This document shows, one piece after another, positions 1 to 12,576 of a DNA stretch of 64,000 nucleotides. The translations under genes were made by a program, and so were the position numbers. Each line of letters starts with the position of its first letter. The stretch's first letter is position 1. Origin of the DNA: Solicoccozyma terricola (Eukaryota > Basidiomycota > Tremellomycetes > Filobasidiales > Piskurozymaceae); the NCBI GenBank assembly GCA_001600875.1, contig BCLD01000017.1, positions 714,527-778,526 on the forward strand. Reading direction: 5' to 3'. Under the pieces are notes generated by a model. That model searched no databases. It saw only the letters and a program-made list of their open reading frames with translations, and was not told the DNA's origin.

Positions 1-682
1 GTAGAAAAAACATCTGATCGTTCCATATTGACCTCGCGTGATTCCAAAGGTGTGTTGTGGCTGTCATTTGTGGGACTTGGTTTCGGGTACGTAGCAACGG
101 TATCATCATGTACGATAGTTGAAGATGGTTGATTGAGGTGATCAGAAGTAGGTGATGATATGGCGATATCCATCACCACCAAACCATTTGTCGACTTGAT
201 GTCGTCTACCACACGTTCTTCCACCTTGAATTCATCTCGTAATCTCGAATCACAAGACCGTCCCTCTTCTGCCTCCATAGTACTTTGTTGTACGACATGA
301 TCTTCCATTGTTGACCTAGGTAATGACAGTTCCCGAGTTGTCATTCCCATAGTCCTGTGATTCAACGTCGATGCTAGTGCGATCATATCCATCCGTTCGT
401 GAGAACGACGCGGTAAAAGGGTAAGGACTTGATTCAGCTTCCATACAGGTATTATAAGAAAGGTCTCCGGTATAGTATCGGTGACTTACATGGTATCTCC
501 TGTTCAAACCCTCCACCACTCATCGGTTCACTTGATAATGGAGAACTAAGACTCTGCACCGGACACGGTGGAACCCCATCTCGTACCGTCTCCATATCAT
601 GTTCATCGCCAACACCCACCCAAGATCGCGCTGCAGTCTCATCAAGAGACACCGTATCCAGCGTCTCAGGTGGTTGATGCAT
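1..682 (-). CDS. Unknown protein, N-terminal part; gene runs off the left edge
   Basis: I do not recognise this gene. Exon 1 runs 682-490 and starts MHQPPETLDT; it is acidic and rich in Ser, Pro and Glu. A GTAAGT donor follows at 489. The best-phased acceptor is the AAG ending at 428, so exon 2 (427 to beyond base 1) reads FLTLLPRRSHERMDMIAL and stays open to the window edge. Exon 2 is hydrophilic, with many Ser, Thr, Asp and Glu and no membrane segment. A nearer acceptor at about 437 would instead give a short Ser/Thr-rich tail ending at a TAG. The long open frame makes the first model better. The gene is tandem with LSM1 and 268 bp from it. Confidence 0.45.
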
Positions 683-950
683 CCTTGCTATCCCCCCGAG
701 TTGGGCGTTGTGCGTGATTCCAAGTAGGAGGTGGGTTAAGTGGATGGGCGGGACGATGGAAGATGGTCCGAGTCACGTGGCAACTCAATCTTACATAATC
801 ACAGCGGAGGGTTAGGGGGGGGGCGGGGCGCCGCCATGGAGGGTTATATCGTCTACCATGCATACCCCCAAATGCAACATCCACATCCACATCACTCTAC
901 ACGGAAGATGATCTTCCCTTGACATCGTACTCCCCTACCCGGGTGCAATC

Positions 951-2141
951 TCAATAATCATCTCCTTCTTGTCCTTCATTCGTAAACCCCATAGACCGTA
1001 GTACTTTCTCTTTTACAACATCAGTACGTTTCCGTTGTGCCTGTTCGAAAAGGAGAGAGAGAGAGAGAGAGAGTGTGTGTGTGTGTGTGTGTGTGTCAGA
1101 ACGGAAAGGAGAAGGGAGGGCAAGGGATTTGAAAAAAGTTCGCCAGACGCTGTTTCTCTTACCTTTTCTGCTTTGTTTGCGGCTTCTACTTCTTTCCAAG
1201 GTGCTGGTTGGAGTGGAACTTGATCTTCTAGATCGAGGTCCTTGATTATTGAAAAGGAAGGAAAGAAACAGCGTCCTAATTAGATCCTGAACTTCCGACT
1301 TCCGCAACAGTCATCCCCCCCCCACCCACCCCGCCCCCCACGACCTCCCCAAAAACTCACTATCTCACCCAATAAAACAACATTCTCCCCTCTAATCACA
1401 CAAACATTCCTTTCACCTCCATCTGGATTCGAAGCGTCAGCAGGGAGGATTAATTGTTGTATTCTAGATTCTGCGAATTGATTAGACGAGTGGATTCGTT
1501 CGATTGTGTTTTCAAGGACTAGGTTGGCTGTGAAGAGAGGGGGGGGGGGGGGGGAGTTCAATATAAACATCTCGCGACAGGGATTTCGGATTAGGCGCAA
1601 GAAAGAAAGAAAAAGCAGCAGCTCACCGAATTGATCATAACTTCTCAAAACACCTATCAATTTCCTTCCATCTCGAAGGACAACTAGCATTTTCTCTGTT
1701 ATTTGATCGTCGGGTGGGGAAGGGAGGGGGGGGCGGGGAGAGAGAGGACGATTCCATTATATGGTCGAAGCAAAAGAACGCAAGGTAATTTCACATCAGT
1801 ATTCTTTATCAGAACATCAGAACATAACGAAGGACCGAGACCCTTCGTTTTTTTTTGGGCAATCCGTGTAGTCGAGTATATATCATTGATAATCCTCCCC
1901 TTACGAGTTCAGAGGCATCACCATCATCTAACCAATTCTTTCCTTCCGCAAGAAGAATCCTCTCTAGCCCTCCAAGCCACCACCTTTTAATCATCCACCT
2001 CCCACCTCCCACCTCCCTCCGTCCTCCTCTCCAAACTTCCCCAAAGAAAAAACCAACTACGTCCTCGCCCCACACTCAAAACTCACTATCTACACAATCA
2101 ACCAACGATCCAGACGTTGTAAATGGAATCAAAGCATCCAT
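951..2141 (-). CDS. LSM1: LSm1, cytoplasmic Sm-like mRNA decay protein
   Basis: Lsm1 is the signature subunit of the cytoplasmic Lsm1-7 ring, which binds deadenylated mRNA 3' ends and, with Pat1, promotes decapping. Five exons join in phase: 2141-2087, 1695-1627, 1527-1361, 1240-1163 and 1040-951, giving 152 residues. Exon 1 encodes MDALIPFTTSGSLVDCVD, the typical Lsm1 N-terminus. Exon 2 carries Sm motif 1 (KKMLVVLRDGRKLIGVLRSYDQF). Exon 3 finishes the fold with ANLVLENTIERI and the Sm2 signature VIRGENVVLLGEI. The tail is charged and helical, as in other Lsm1 proteins. Intron 2 holds a 16-base poly(G) on the plus strand and intron 4 a GA/GT microsatellite. An ATG at 1690 is internal; the phase-checked upstream exon shows the true start is 2141. 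Confidence 0.93.
1053..1096. repeat. (GA)n-(GT)n microsatellite in LSM1 intron 4
   Basis: About ten GA units pass directly into about twelve GT units. The tract lies wholly inside the last LSM1 intron, between exons 4 and 5. It looks like an ordinary slippage-prone dinucleotide repeat. Confidence 0.9.
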
Positions 2142-2203
2142 CGTCTCCGTTCACTTGAGGGAGGGAGGAAATTTCCAACCGATTGGGAGTGGTCGGGTGG
2201 GGG

Positions 2204-2411
2204 NNNNNNNNNNNNNNNNNNNNNNNNNNNNNNNNNNNNNNNNNNNNNNNNNNNNNNNNNNNNNNNNNNNNNNNNNNNNNNNNNNNNNNNNNNNNNNNNN
2301 NNNNNNNNNNNNNNNNNNNNNNNNNNNNNNNNNNNNNNNNNNNNNNNNNNNNNNNNNNNNNNNNNNNNNNNNNNNNNNNNNNNNNNNNNNNNNNNNNNNN
2401 NNNNNNNNNNN
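2204..2411. other. Assembly gap (208 N)
   Basis: A run of N upstream of LSM1 begins directly after GGGGG. Open frames that cross it are artefacts. Any exon inside is invisible. Confidence 0.99.
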
Positions 2412-3801
2412 GTGATGGATGGTTGAATTGGCTTTGTTGAAACATCATACATCGACGGGGGCGGGGGGGGGGGCCAGGGGATTGAAATCACGTGACTCGG
2501 ACGGGGAAAACAACGAGTGAGGGGGGGAACAACGTTGAACACGGGATGGTAACTCGGGCAAAAAAGGTAAATGAAATGGTCTGTGAAAATTGCTACCTGG
2601 TAATCAAATGGTAATAGAATAACTATCTCTAAAAGGGAAACCCAAACGAAATGTGCTACAAGAACTTGCAACTTCGACCATCGAGTCACCCTCCTCCGTA
2701 GAGAGATCGGGTTCCCTGCGCCGACGCTGCACCCAAGTCTCATTTACTCTTCATCTACACCACGTAGAGGCTCCCTTGCTCACCCCTCAACGAAGAGCAG
2801 TGAACAGGAAGGACTCTGGACGGTCAATGGCCTAGTTGATGCGTGTATTACCCCCAGAGGGGGAAAGCAGGCTATTGATGCTTTTGTGTGGTGATGTTTT
2901 GCGTTGAAGAGAAGAAGAGAGGGAGAGTGGGAGGACCGATTGTTCGAATGAGTAGTAGGTGCGGTGGTGGGGTTGGGAAATGGAAGGCGCGTGATGTTCG
3001 GGGGTGTCGGTGGTGGGCAGATGGAATGACGTGGCGGGAAGGGGGGATCACGTGATATACCGCCTGGTCCCCGTCGCTGTCTCCTCCCTCCCCGTCTCCT
3101 CCACCCGTCGCTGTGGCTGCGACCAGTGACGTACCGCCAAGCCCCCGTCCCGCCACCCACGCCGCCACCCACCGCCNCCCCCCCTCCGCCCCTCCCCTCT
3201 TCCCCCACGCCTCGCCACCCCGCCACCCCGCCACCCGTCCGAAATTGCCCCTCTCTGTCTCCGGGAAATGCCCCCGCGTGTTGACAATCCCCGTCCCCGG
3301 ATAAAATAAATAAAATCACATCGAACACGGACAGGGACACGGCTACACACCAACACACACCAACACACACCCCTTGGTGTCCTACCATCAGATCAAATTT
3401 AATATCCCCCCACCCACCACCACCCGATCACTCCCTCTCCTCTGCGCCGCCCAATTCTTTCGACTTTTGAAAGAAAAAAAAAGAAAAAGGAAAAAAAAAA
3501 GGACAAAAGAAAAAAAGAAGGAAAAAGAAGAGAGATCTAATCTCTTTTTTTTCTTCTCGCTCGCCATATTCGTTCCTGGCGAGAGAGGAACAGACCACGT
3601 TCTTTTTTCGGGGGGAACCTTGGGCCTTGTATTCAGCATCCAAGCACTCTCTTACACCCCATGGTCTGTTACGTTATAACACGACAGTAGGAAGACGAGA
3701 CGAGACGAGACGAGAAGAGAAGAGAAGAGAAGAGAAGAGAAGAGACGATCATCGGTTCGGGGATAGGGGAGGCGGGAGGGGAGTTTGTTCAAACGAATAT
3801 A
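2412..3801. other. Intergenic region between LSM1 and the histidine kinase
   Basis: No frame here shows a recognisable protein or well-phased splice pairs. The stretch holds a G-rich patch at about 2459-2474, a C-rich patch at 3140-3240 that contains one ambiguous N, an AT-rich element at about 3301-3316 (repeated ATAAA) and a long purine-rich strand at 3470-3540. It is probably promoter and 5' leader of the plus-strand kinase and part of the LSM1 promoter. Confidence 0.6.
3694..3746 (+). repeat. Pentanucleotide purine repeat (GACGA / GAAGA) before the kinase start
   Basis: Four or so GACGA-type units are followed by about six GAAGA-type units. The tract lies 56 bases upstream of the kinase ATG, so it is probably in the 5' leader. 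Its all-purine plus strand matches the purine-rich block 150 bases further upstream. Confidence 0.85.
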
Positions 3802-6800
3802 ATGGACGAAATGGATGAAATCTTTTCCTCGTCGGATCTTCACCAACAACTCCCTCTTTCCTACCTCGACATCTACCCTTACCCTTCATTCATTTTCTCC
3901 ACCGTTGAATCTCATCAAAACGTCATTGACACGGCGTCGATATCCCATGGTACAACATTCGATGGAAATCATGTGAATGATGATGATGTGGTGGTGGATA
4001 CAACGTATACGGGTTTATTAGTCGTTTGGTCGAATAAAGCTTGGAAGGTTTTATCAAAAGGAGTAGAGTTGGAAAATATTTTGAATCCTTTTCAATTTAA
4101 TAATTTGAGGATATGGTTGATGGAGGAGAAGAATGGAAGTGTTCGGTATGATTCAAGGGTACAAGAAGTATTATCACCATTCAGTAAAGAGGTAGAACGA
4201 ACGCCGTATTTTGAATCAAAGGAATCGTCGTCGTCGTCGTCGTCGTCTGGGACTGGGAGGTCTCCACAGCAGCAACTCACTATGGACATTGAAATCAATA
4301 AATCGACAATCCGAATGACTTTTATAAAGACGGTATTTCCAATAAACCCTTCTGAAAGTGGTGGAAGCGGTAGTAACTCGACGACGACGACGTCAGGACG
4401 CAAGTCAATAATACCAAACGGAGAAGAAATCATCGTCGTTCAAACGATCATTCAATCAATCGTTTCACAATCTAGAGGAGAACAAGGTTCATCATCAATC
4501 CATTCTCATATAACTAATCAATACGCCGTTTCAAAAACAACACCTTTTCAATCTATTCATAATACCTTTCCTTTTCAATTCCCAATATTAGATGGGAAAC
4601 TCGGATTAAATTGGGTTTCTCAAAGCGCAAGATCGTCGGAGAGTGAATTGACAGAGGATAATTTCGCTGCGTTGATCAAGGCTGGAAGTCGGGGGGAGGT
4701 GGAGGGGAAGGGGAAGGTGGCGGGTGCTGGAGAGAATGGTAGGAGGAGAAGTAGGGATAGGATTGAGATGGGAGTTGGACATGGAACGTTAGCACCGTTA
4801 CATCCGGATAGACCAGGAATCAATCCTCTTACTGAAGGATCAAACGGAACGACATTCACGAATTTGCAAACGGATAGAACGATTCAACAGCCGTTATCAA
4901 TTGTGAACTCGGTCGACGTCGTAGTCTCTTCCCCTGGAGCTCAATATCTCCCATTGGACTTTAAAAACAGCAAGTAATGGAGATATCAAACAAACCACAC
5001 AAGTCTTCAATTCCACACATACAACTTCATCTGCAACAGATATCACCCTCGATCAAATCCTTGGACAATCTCAAAATACATTGCCTGAACATGAAAGTAT
5101 CAGACACTTGTTGAAAACTACGGATTGGAGTGCGGTTGGATTACCACAAGTCGATGAATGGCCAATTTGGTTGAAGGGTATCGTTTCAATCATCATGCAG
5201 ATGCCACATGAGGCTTGTTTCTGGTACGGAGATGAATTGGCGCTGATATATAATGTATGTCCAGCCGGGGTTTACAAGCACAGGTAAAGAGTCGTCGCTG
5301 ACGTTTTTCCCCGATTTATCACTTGCCTTGGCCCTTATAGAATTCGTACGCCAGAATGGCACCTAAACATCCTCTAGGCTTCGGTAAACCTGCCGCAGAG
5401 GCTTGGCTAGACATATGGCCTGGTCTAGAACCTTTGATGAGAGACACGCGAGAAGGAAGATGTGTCTTCCGCAGGGAAGGTGAGCGGTCTTCTTTGAAAG
5501 AACCCCCCCCCCCCCCCCCGGGGCGGCTGATGCTGATGTATTAATCCCCGCCGAGTAGATCTATGGCTGTTTGAGGTGCCTGGATATCCGCACAAGGTGG
5601 AGACTTGTGAGTGGTTGGAGATGCAACGATGGAATCGTGTACCACACGACTGACTGCTCTCCCTGCATTCCCCTCATCAGACCACCGCATCATGTTGGTT
5701 CCCTTCATCGGCCCAGACGGTAGTTGCCTCGGTATCGTCAACACATGCAACGAAGAAACCGACCAGGTGCTCGCCAATCGTCGCCTTGCCGCCATGCAAA
5801 CCATCACCGATTTAACAGTCCATTCGAGAACCCAAGACGAGTTCCTCGAGGGTCTGAATGACGCCGTTAGCATGTCAGAGTCCGCGAGGGATATTCCCTA
5901 TATGGTGAGCAGATACAGTTCAGCCTGTTGATCCCCCATACGTTGATCTGACTTTTCCTCCTTCACTCGCAGATCGTGTATCACGTCGCTGCCGAGGAAG
6001 AACATCCCGTTGGATACTTTTCCACAGCAGCACGAAAGACACACCGCAAAGCGACACTTACACTAGCAACGTCCGTAGGATGCACTTTGCCTCATCCATC
6101 TGTACCCGTCAAAGTGGAGATTCAGGTTCCCGTCAAACGAGCCGAACGACATGGACCCGGCTTCAACGCCAGCAAGCTCACCACATCTCCGGCCATGTCT
6201 GCGGCCAGCTCCCTTGCTACCAGTCGCCGTGGATCTTCGAGGGCTTCATACGGTAATTTCGTCCCGCACGAATCGCTCACGGAGGGAGTGGAACGCTCTC
6301 TCACCGAATGGCCGTTCGCTCAAGCATTTACGGAAAACGACATGCTCTACATCGAAGATGCCTCGGAACTCGTTCAAGGGTTCCAGGTTCGATGCTGGGA
6401 AGACCTGCCGACGGCGGCCGTCATGTTCAGCCTGACTGAGAAGGGGAGCAAGACACCGATGGCTATCGTCATCGTCGGTCTCAACTACAGGCGACCATTC
6501 GATCGACAGTACCGCGAATGGCTAAGGCTGTTACAATCTACACTACTCAACGGGCTGACAGCAGTCCGGTCGACAGAGAACGAGGCCGTGCAACAGCAGA
6601 GCGCTCGACAGCTGGATCGTGCCAAGGAGATCTTCTTCAGCAACATTGCTCACGAGCTAAAGAGTCCGCTAACACTGATCAGTGGACCTATAAACGACCT
6701 CCTCGACAGGGTTACCGACCGCAGCAGCAAGACTTTGCTTGAGATGGCTCAGCGTAACGTCTCCAGGTTGACTCGTTTGATCAGTAGTCTCATGGACTTT

Positions 6801-9800
6801 AGCCGCATAGAGGCCGGCAGACTGCAGGGTCGGTTCTGCAGCGTCAACGTTGGATTGGTCACAGCCAACCTCGCTGCCATGTGGAGATCAGCGATTGAGA
6901 AGGCTGGATTGACATTCGTGGTCCAATGCGATATTGAGCACATGCCATTGGACGCCTACATCGATACCGATTGCTGGGAGAAGATTCTGTTCAACTTGCT
7001 GTCCAACGCTTACAAGTACACGGCCGCCGGTACCATCGATGTCACCCTCAGCTATACACAACACACCCTCGAGTTGACCGTGCAAGACACGGGTCGGGGC
7101 ATCTCCCGGGAATCTCTGCCTTACCTCACGGAGCGATTCCACCGTACACAGGAGGCGGAGGACTCGGGTATAGGAGGGACAGGCATCGGTCTCGCGTACG
7201 CCTCGGAGCTCATCAGACTACACGGGGGTCACCTGTCCGTGGAATCCAACGTGTTGGATGAATCTGGAGATGGCTCCCACGGAAGCAAGTTCCAGGTCAT
7301 CATCCCGCTGGGCGTTGAACACTTGGACAAGGACCAAGTCGGGACTGCAGATATGGACTTGAAACCTACCAAATACGGCTTGGATTTCATAGACGAGGCG
7401 ATACGTGGTTACAGGGAGAAATCCGACACCGGTTCCGACGCAAAAAGTGATTACGGTGGCAGTATCGAATCGAGCGAAGAGTCAGGTCTTCGAGGTCTTG
7501 CACAGTCAACCTTGTTCTTTGACAAGTCGGAAGACACTATCTTGGTGGCGGATGACAATATCGGTGAGTTTTCGAGCATGTTCAGCATCCAATCCAAAGC
7601 TGACGTTCGCTGCCCTTAAAGACATGCGCAAGTATATCAAATCCTTGTTCACTCCGTACGTCAAAAACGTGCTCGAGGCCAAGGATGGCAAGCAGGCTCT
7701 TCAGCTTGCGGAACAGCATAAACCCACCCTCATTCTGAGCGATGTCACTATGCCGAGGCTCAGCGGGACGGAATTGCTAAGTCAAGTGCGCAGCCGACCA
7801 GAACTTGCCTCTATCCCTGTGGTCTTGATCACTGCCAAGGCAGGCGAAGACGACAGGGTGGACGGTCTTCTGAGTGGTGCGGACGACTATCTCAGCAAAC
7901 CTTTCAAGGCGAGAGAATTGATTGCGAGGGTGAACATTCACGTCCAGCTTGGCAAGCGGAGAGCTGCACTTGAGCGAAAGTTTGCGGAACGCAACGCCGA
8001 ACTGCAGAGTATATCCGATTGTGAGTATGGCTGGCTGTGCACCCCGGCATGTGCCTACTGATTGAACATCGACACATTGACATTGCAGACGCCCCCGTTG
8101 GCATTGTCAAATGCTCGCCTGATGGCGCCTTGACTTTTGCGAACGATGTTTGGTACGATCAAAGCGGGTTTTTACCGCGAGGCCAAGCTCCTGGTAATGA
8201 CTGGGGGGTCTTTGTTCACCCCGAGGACATCGACCGTCTGGTGGCCGACTGGGAAGCATTTGTGGGCGGAGACGTCAGTCAATGTGAGCTACAGTGGCGG
8301 TGGGGGAATGGCTCGCATATAATCGGCATCTTCGTTCGACTGGAAAACATATCACCAACCTCGAGGGGCTTTATCGGATGCACCACCGACATTACCCAAC
8401 AGAAGCGGCATGAAGAGGAGCAGCAGAAGCGTCTCGAGGATGAGCAGAAACGGCGCATGGAGGCAGTGGCGGCGAAGCAGCAACAGGAGTTGTTGATCGA
8501 TGTCACATCACATGAGCTTCGTAATCGTAGGACAGTCCCTCAGAAAGTCGTGAGAAGAGTGGTAGCTGACGTAGGATCTGATCACCACAGCTATCAGCGC
8601 AGTCATTCAATGGTGAGCATGAGGTTGTGATTGTAATCCCTGCCGGCGTTGACGTCTTGCGCGCCTGCTCTCGCAGTTCCATGGTCGTCAACCAGAACCT
8701 TCAAGAGCTTCGCGCTGCAATTGAGAAACACCTCACAGGAACAGTTGACTTCAAGCCCACCAGGGATATATTGAATATGCTCGACGAGGACATCGATGCG
8801 CTGGAGAGTATATACCAAGTGAGTAATGCAGTCCACGACTCACTCTATTGGTTAATTCTGACTCTCAATGTTCTGCGGCGTGACAGTGTGGTCTGTCCCA
8901 AAGCCGAATTGCGGATGATGTCCTGTCACTTGGACGTATTCAATTGGACATGCTGCAAATACATCCCATTCGTGAGTCTCGCACTGAGCCAGTAGCGACA
9001 TGTCAAGCTGAGTCCAGGTTAATTTCTTGCAGCGACCGACATTCGTCGTGAGGCGCAGAAGCACCTCTCGGTGTTCTCCACAGAAGCACGCAAACTTGAC
9101 ATCGCACTGTCTTTGGACTTTGGACCTGGTGTCGACCGATACGGCCCCTACATCCAGACGGACCCCGTCCGACTTGGTCAGGTTGTCACCAACCTCCTCA
9201 ACAACGCCATTCGCTTCACGCAGGCCTCTGACGTCCGGATGATTCACGTTCGCTTCGACCTTTCACTGCATCCCCCGAATGACGACTCTTGTCTGCTGCC
9301 ATCGGAAGCTGATACTGCCCAGGAGTGGTCACCGGGCGACGAAGTGTTCGTGTACGCCAGCTTTCAGGATTCGGGGCCAGGACTCGCGCCAAAAGAGCTG
9401 GAGAAGTTGTTCCGACGCTTCAGTCAAGCCTCGAGTCAGACGCATACCGTCTTTGGAGGCTCTGGATTAGGCCTCTTCGTTTGCCGCAAGATCTGCGAGA
9501 TGATGAGCGGTCGCATCGAGGTTGCATCGACCTTTGGCCAAGGGTCGACCTTTAGATTCTTCGTTGCTGCCAAGGCCTGCACTGTGCCTGATGCAGCCCC
9601 TACGACAAAGACGCAGCTTGCGCAGGAGAGCCAGGCGAGGCCGAGCACTCCCCTGATCGCCATCCAACCTGCCGCCCAAAAACGCTCCTGTCTAGTCGTT
9701 GAAGACAACATCATCAACTCGCGTGTTCTCGTTAGGTGCGTTTATCCTTCTCATCTTGTCCGCCGTTTGTGAACTAACACTGCAAACACGCCCGGACAGG

Positions 9801-10240
9801 CAACTGAAGAAGGCAGGATACACCGCTGAGACCGCTTTCAACGGTCAGGAAGGTCTCGACAAGCTGCGACAGAGCAACTACAGTTTCGACTGCGTTCTCA
9901 TGGATCTAGAAATGCCGAGTGAGTGGTTGGGTACGGTTTGTTGTACTTGCCGCCAGGGGAGCCTTCACTGACGGATCAATACGCCCGCGCAGTCATGGAT
10001 GGGTTGACCGCCGTTCGGAAGCTTCGAGTTATTGAAGCGGAAGAGGGTTTGAAGCGTAATTTGGTCATCGCATTGACAGGCAACGCTCGCGAAGAGCAAA
10101 AACAGAATGCAATCGACAGTGGGATGGATGCCGTCGTCATCAAACCGTACTCTGCTCAGCAACTGCTAGACAAGATTGAAAGTATGACCGCAGTATTCCA
10201 GGGAGAGATGAACGACGACATGGAGGAGGTATCCAAGTAG
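3802..10240 (+). CDS. Double hybrid histidine kinase (two HK-receiver cassettes), Tco2-like
   Basis: This is a cytosolic phosphorelay sensor, expected to pass phosphate through an HPt protein toward response regulators of the HOG type. Fourteen exons give about 1869 residues. The N-terminal PAS-like part includes WSAVGLPQVDEWP and LALIYNNSYARM, followed by a GAF-like stretch (exon 5). Cassette 1 has a HisKA box with NIAHELKSPL near residue 841, an ATPase N box NLLSNAYKY and GTGIGLAYA, then a receiver with acceptor Asp in LSDVTMP near 1190. A PAS domain leads to cassette 2: DVTSHELRNPIS near 1424, NLLNNAIRF, GSGLGLFVC, and a final receiver with CVLMDLEMP near 1777. Both histidines and both receiver aspartates are present. 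Reading needs a one-base correction in an A5 run near 4962-4966; no well-phased intron explains it. An intron at 5480-5558 contains 17 C. Similarity to Tco2 is from memory of its architecture. Confidence 0.9.
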
Positions 10241-10567
10241 ACCGAAATTTCCATTTAGACCTGCAGTACATGGCATCTGGAGATGAAGGGATCATCTTGT
10301 ATGAATGTACTTTAACGAACCGTTAAGAGGACCGGACCTAAACTTGTTAGCATATACGCAACGAGAGAATGGAAGGGGAAAGATTTTGTACAGCATGTTA
10401 CCTCATTGCAATACCGATGCAAGAAGTCGACGAATAGTTTGCATTGATCGAGAGAAGGTGACATCCCATATGCGCAGTGATTGAAGTAAATATGACAAAA
10501 CAATGTTTGGAACTAACGGTGCAATAATAGTCTTGCAGAGAATGCAACCTCGATGTAGTGAGAATCC
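10241..10567. other. Convergent intergenic spacer
   Basis: The spacer separates the 3' ends of the plus-strand kinase and the minus-strand Myb gene. I see no gene in it. It should hold both polyadenylation regions. Confidence 0.6.
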
Positions 10568-12094
10568 TTACAAGTACTTTTTCCTTAAAGTTTCATCGAA
10601 TACCTTCCTGACTTGCTGTTTTGGTGGTCACGTCATCTTCATCAGAATGCGTGCACTTCCCCAGCAATCCCCGATCAAAACCTTACCTGCATACACCTCT
10701 TCTTCTTCCCCGCGATCGAGTTAACAACGTTCGTGACTTTCTCCCAATCGCACTTCTCGGAACCTTGAATGATCACACCTTCCCATAGTGCCTTTTTCTC
10801 CTCGTGAGCCCATGATCGAGGACCTATGTTGACGGCACGAAAGTGTTCTGGAGTGTACAGGATACCCTCGGTGGTGAATTCGTTGAAGCGGGGTTTCTCG
10901 GTGACAGTAAACGTCTTCTTGCAGATCTGACAAGATAAAACCCCAGCGGAGGGGGGGTTGAAGGGTTTCTATGCCTATATAAAATCGCTCTTGTTTCCAT
11001 GGGGACCTACCTCGGCGTGCCTATCAATCCCTCTAGGTGAGAACTTTTTGACCTTTTCGGCAATCACTTCCCAATGTTTCCCAGATATCTCCCCAGCGTC
11101 AACGATCGCACCAATCAACGCACAATACTCTACTTCTGTCCATTCTTCGTCTTCCTTTGCTGAACTTCGCGTTCGTTTAGCAGGATTGTCGGGAGAGGGA
11201 GCAAGGGAGGTTGATGGAGTGACGATTTTGCGACGGAGACGAACGGGTGGTGGAGGTCGTTTACGTTTGTGTTCGCGTTCGCGTTTAGAAGGAGCAGGAG
11301 AGGAGTCTTTGTATTCAGTTGATTGAGAACGTTCGGTATCGGTCGTGATAGTGGCTTCGAAGACATCGATGTGAGGAGTAGGAGGAGGGTATTCTGAGAA
11401 AGTTATGTCCTTCAGCTTTTTTCGGATGCTAAACCATTTGGATCGCCCGCCACTCAGGAACTCACTACCATCCTCGAAAGCTCGCTGTAAATTCGAAATG
11501 ATCTTGTAGTCTTCGAAATCTTCATCTCCAATTTCAAACTCGCCTACGTCCGAATCCACACTACCATTCGATCCGATCAACATTGCACCATCATTTTTCC
11601 CCCCCAACGGCGACCACGGATACCTCAACGGATCTTGATAACCACCTTTACTCCTAGCATAATGAATCCAAACGTTTTCCACTTCTTTAGCCGAGTACCC
11701 GTGAACACCTAGACCGTCGAGTAGAGTATGAATCTTCTCAACTGCTTCGATGGACCCGAGAGGGAGGGGGATACCGTTGGATTGAGACGTGTGATGAGTC
11801 GGGCCTAGAACTCGTTCACCGACGTGAAGGAGTCGACTGCGGATGCCACTTGTGAGGGAGAAGATGCTTTCGGGAGTGTATACTGTCGAGATGCTGGGGG
11901 GGAGAGGGGGAGGGGGGGGGGGGATGAGGATGAGGATGAGGATGAGGATGAGGGTGAGAATGAGCGGCTCTGTCTCCAGTGTCGGAGTAGATGGATGGAA
12001 CTTGTTCGGTTACTCACCGGGATGGCTGATGATTGGAGTGATGCGACGTGATAGGAGTGAGGAGAGCTGTGGGCCTGACTGAGCTGTGTGCCAT
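10568..12094 (-). CDS. Tandem Myb/SANT-domain protein
   Basis: Probably a nuclear DNA- or chromatin-binding protein; its targets are unknown. Four exons join in phase (12094-12018, 11893-11011, 10926-10687, 10615-10568) and give 415 residues. The start, MAHSSVRPTALL, is the ATG that keeps phase across intron 1. Two Myb/SANT-like repeats lie in the C-terminal third: the first begins WTEVEYCALIGAIVDAGE and ends WEVIAEKV; the second begins WAHEEKKALWEGVII and ends near CDWEKVTNVVNSI. Between the N-terminal half and the repeats is a basic stretch (KREREHKRKRPPPP) that fits a nuclear localisation signal. The protein ends RKKYL. Intron 1 contains a poly(C) block and a GGATGA repeat when read on the plus strand. 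I cannot assign an orthologue. Confidence 0.72.
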
Positions 12095-12576
12095 TGTGGT
12101 GAGACTGTGTGATGCAGCTGGACGATGCTGGATGAGGATGTTGTTGGACGATGTATGTGTGTGTCCACCTATCCGACTTGGCTTCAATCGTCAACAAATG
12201 GGTCAAAGCGGGATGGAGTGGTGGTGGTGGTGGTGGGATGGTGGGGTGGTGGGTGTCAATGGACAGCTGGCTACTATGGCTGCTATGGCTGCTATGGATG
12301 TACCACACACACTGTCATCTACCCCCCCTTTCCCCTGACCATCCCTTGTCCACGGCAACGCACGTCTCAAACGGTCAACCAACGACAGGAAACACCGGCA
12401 AGCGACTGACGACGACGAAAACGACAACGACGACGACGGGTGGCAGGTGGCAGGTGGCATCCAACTACTTATCAACAGAGCGAGCAAACGAAACAATCCT
12501 ACTACCCTTCCTACGTCTTCCCTACCACTTCTAACCATTTCCTTTCCTTTCCACACCACACCACATCACACCCACT
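12095..12576. other. Intergenic region with trinucleotide repeats
   Basis: It lies between two minus-strand genes, so it is the Myb gene promoter and the PDI 3' region. It contains GGT repeats at 12221-12250, four copies of GCTATG-like hexamers at 12278-12300 and ACG repeats near 12411-12436. Open frames here are built from these repeats and do not resemble proteins. Confidence 0.6.

Noticed and set aside
2098..2743. Open frames spanning the first N gap
   Set aside because: They depend on translated N. Only LSM1 exon 1 at 2087-2141 is real in that area.
11805..12308. Ser/His/Pro-rich 167-codon minus-strand frame over the Myb gene start
   Set aside because: It is another frame of Myb exon 1, its intron and the repeat-rich promoter; the phase-checked Myb model explains the region.
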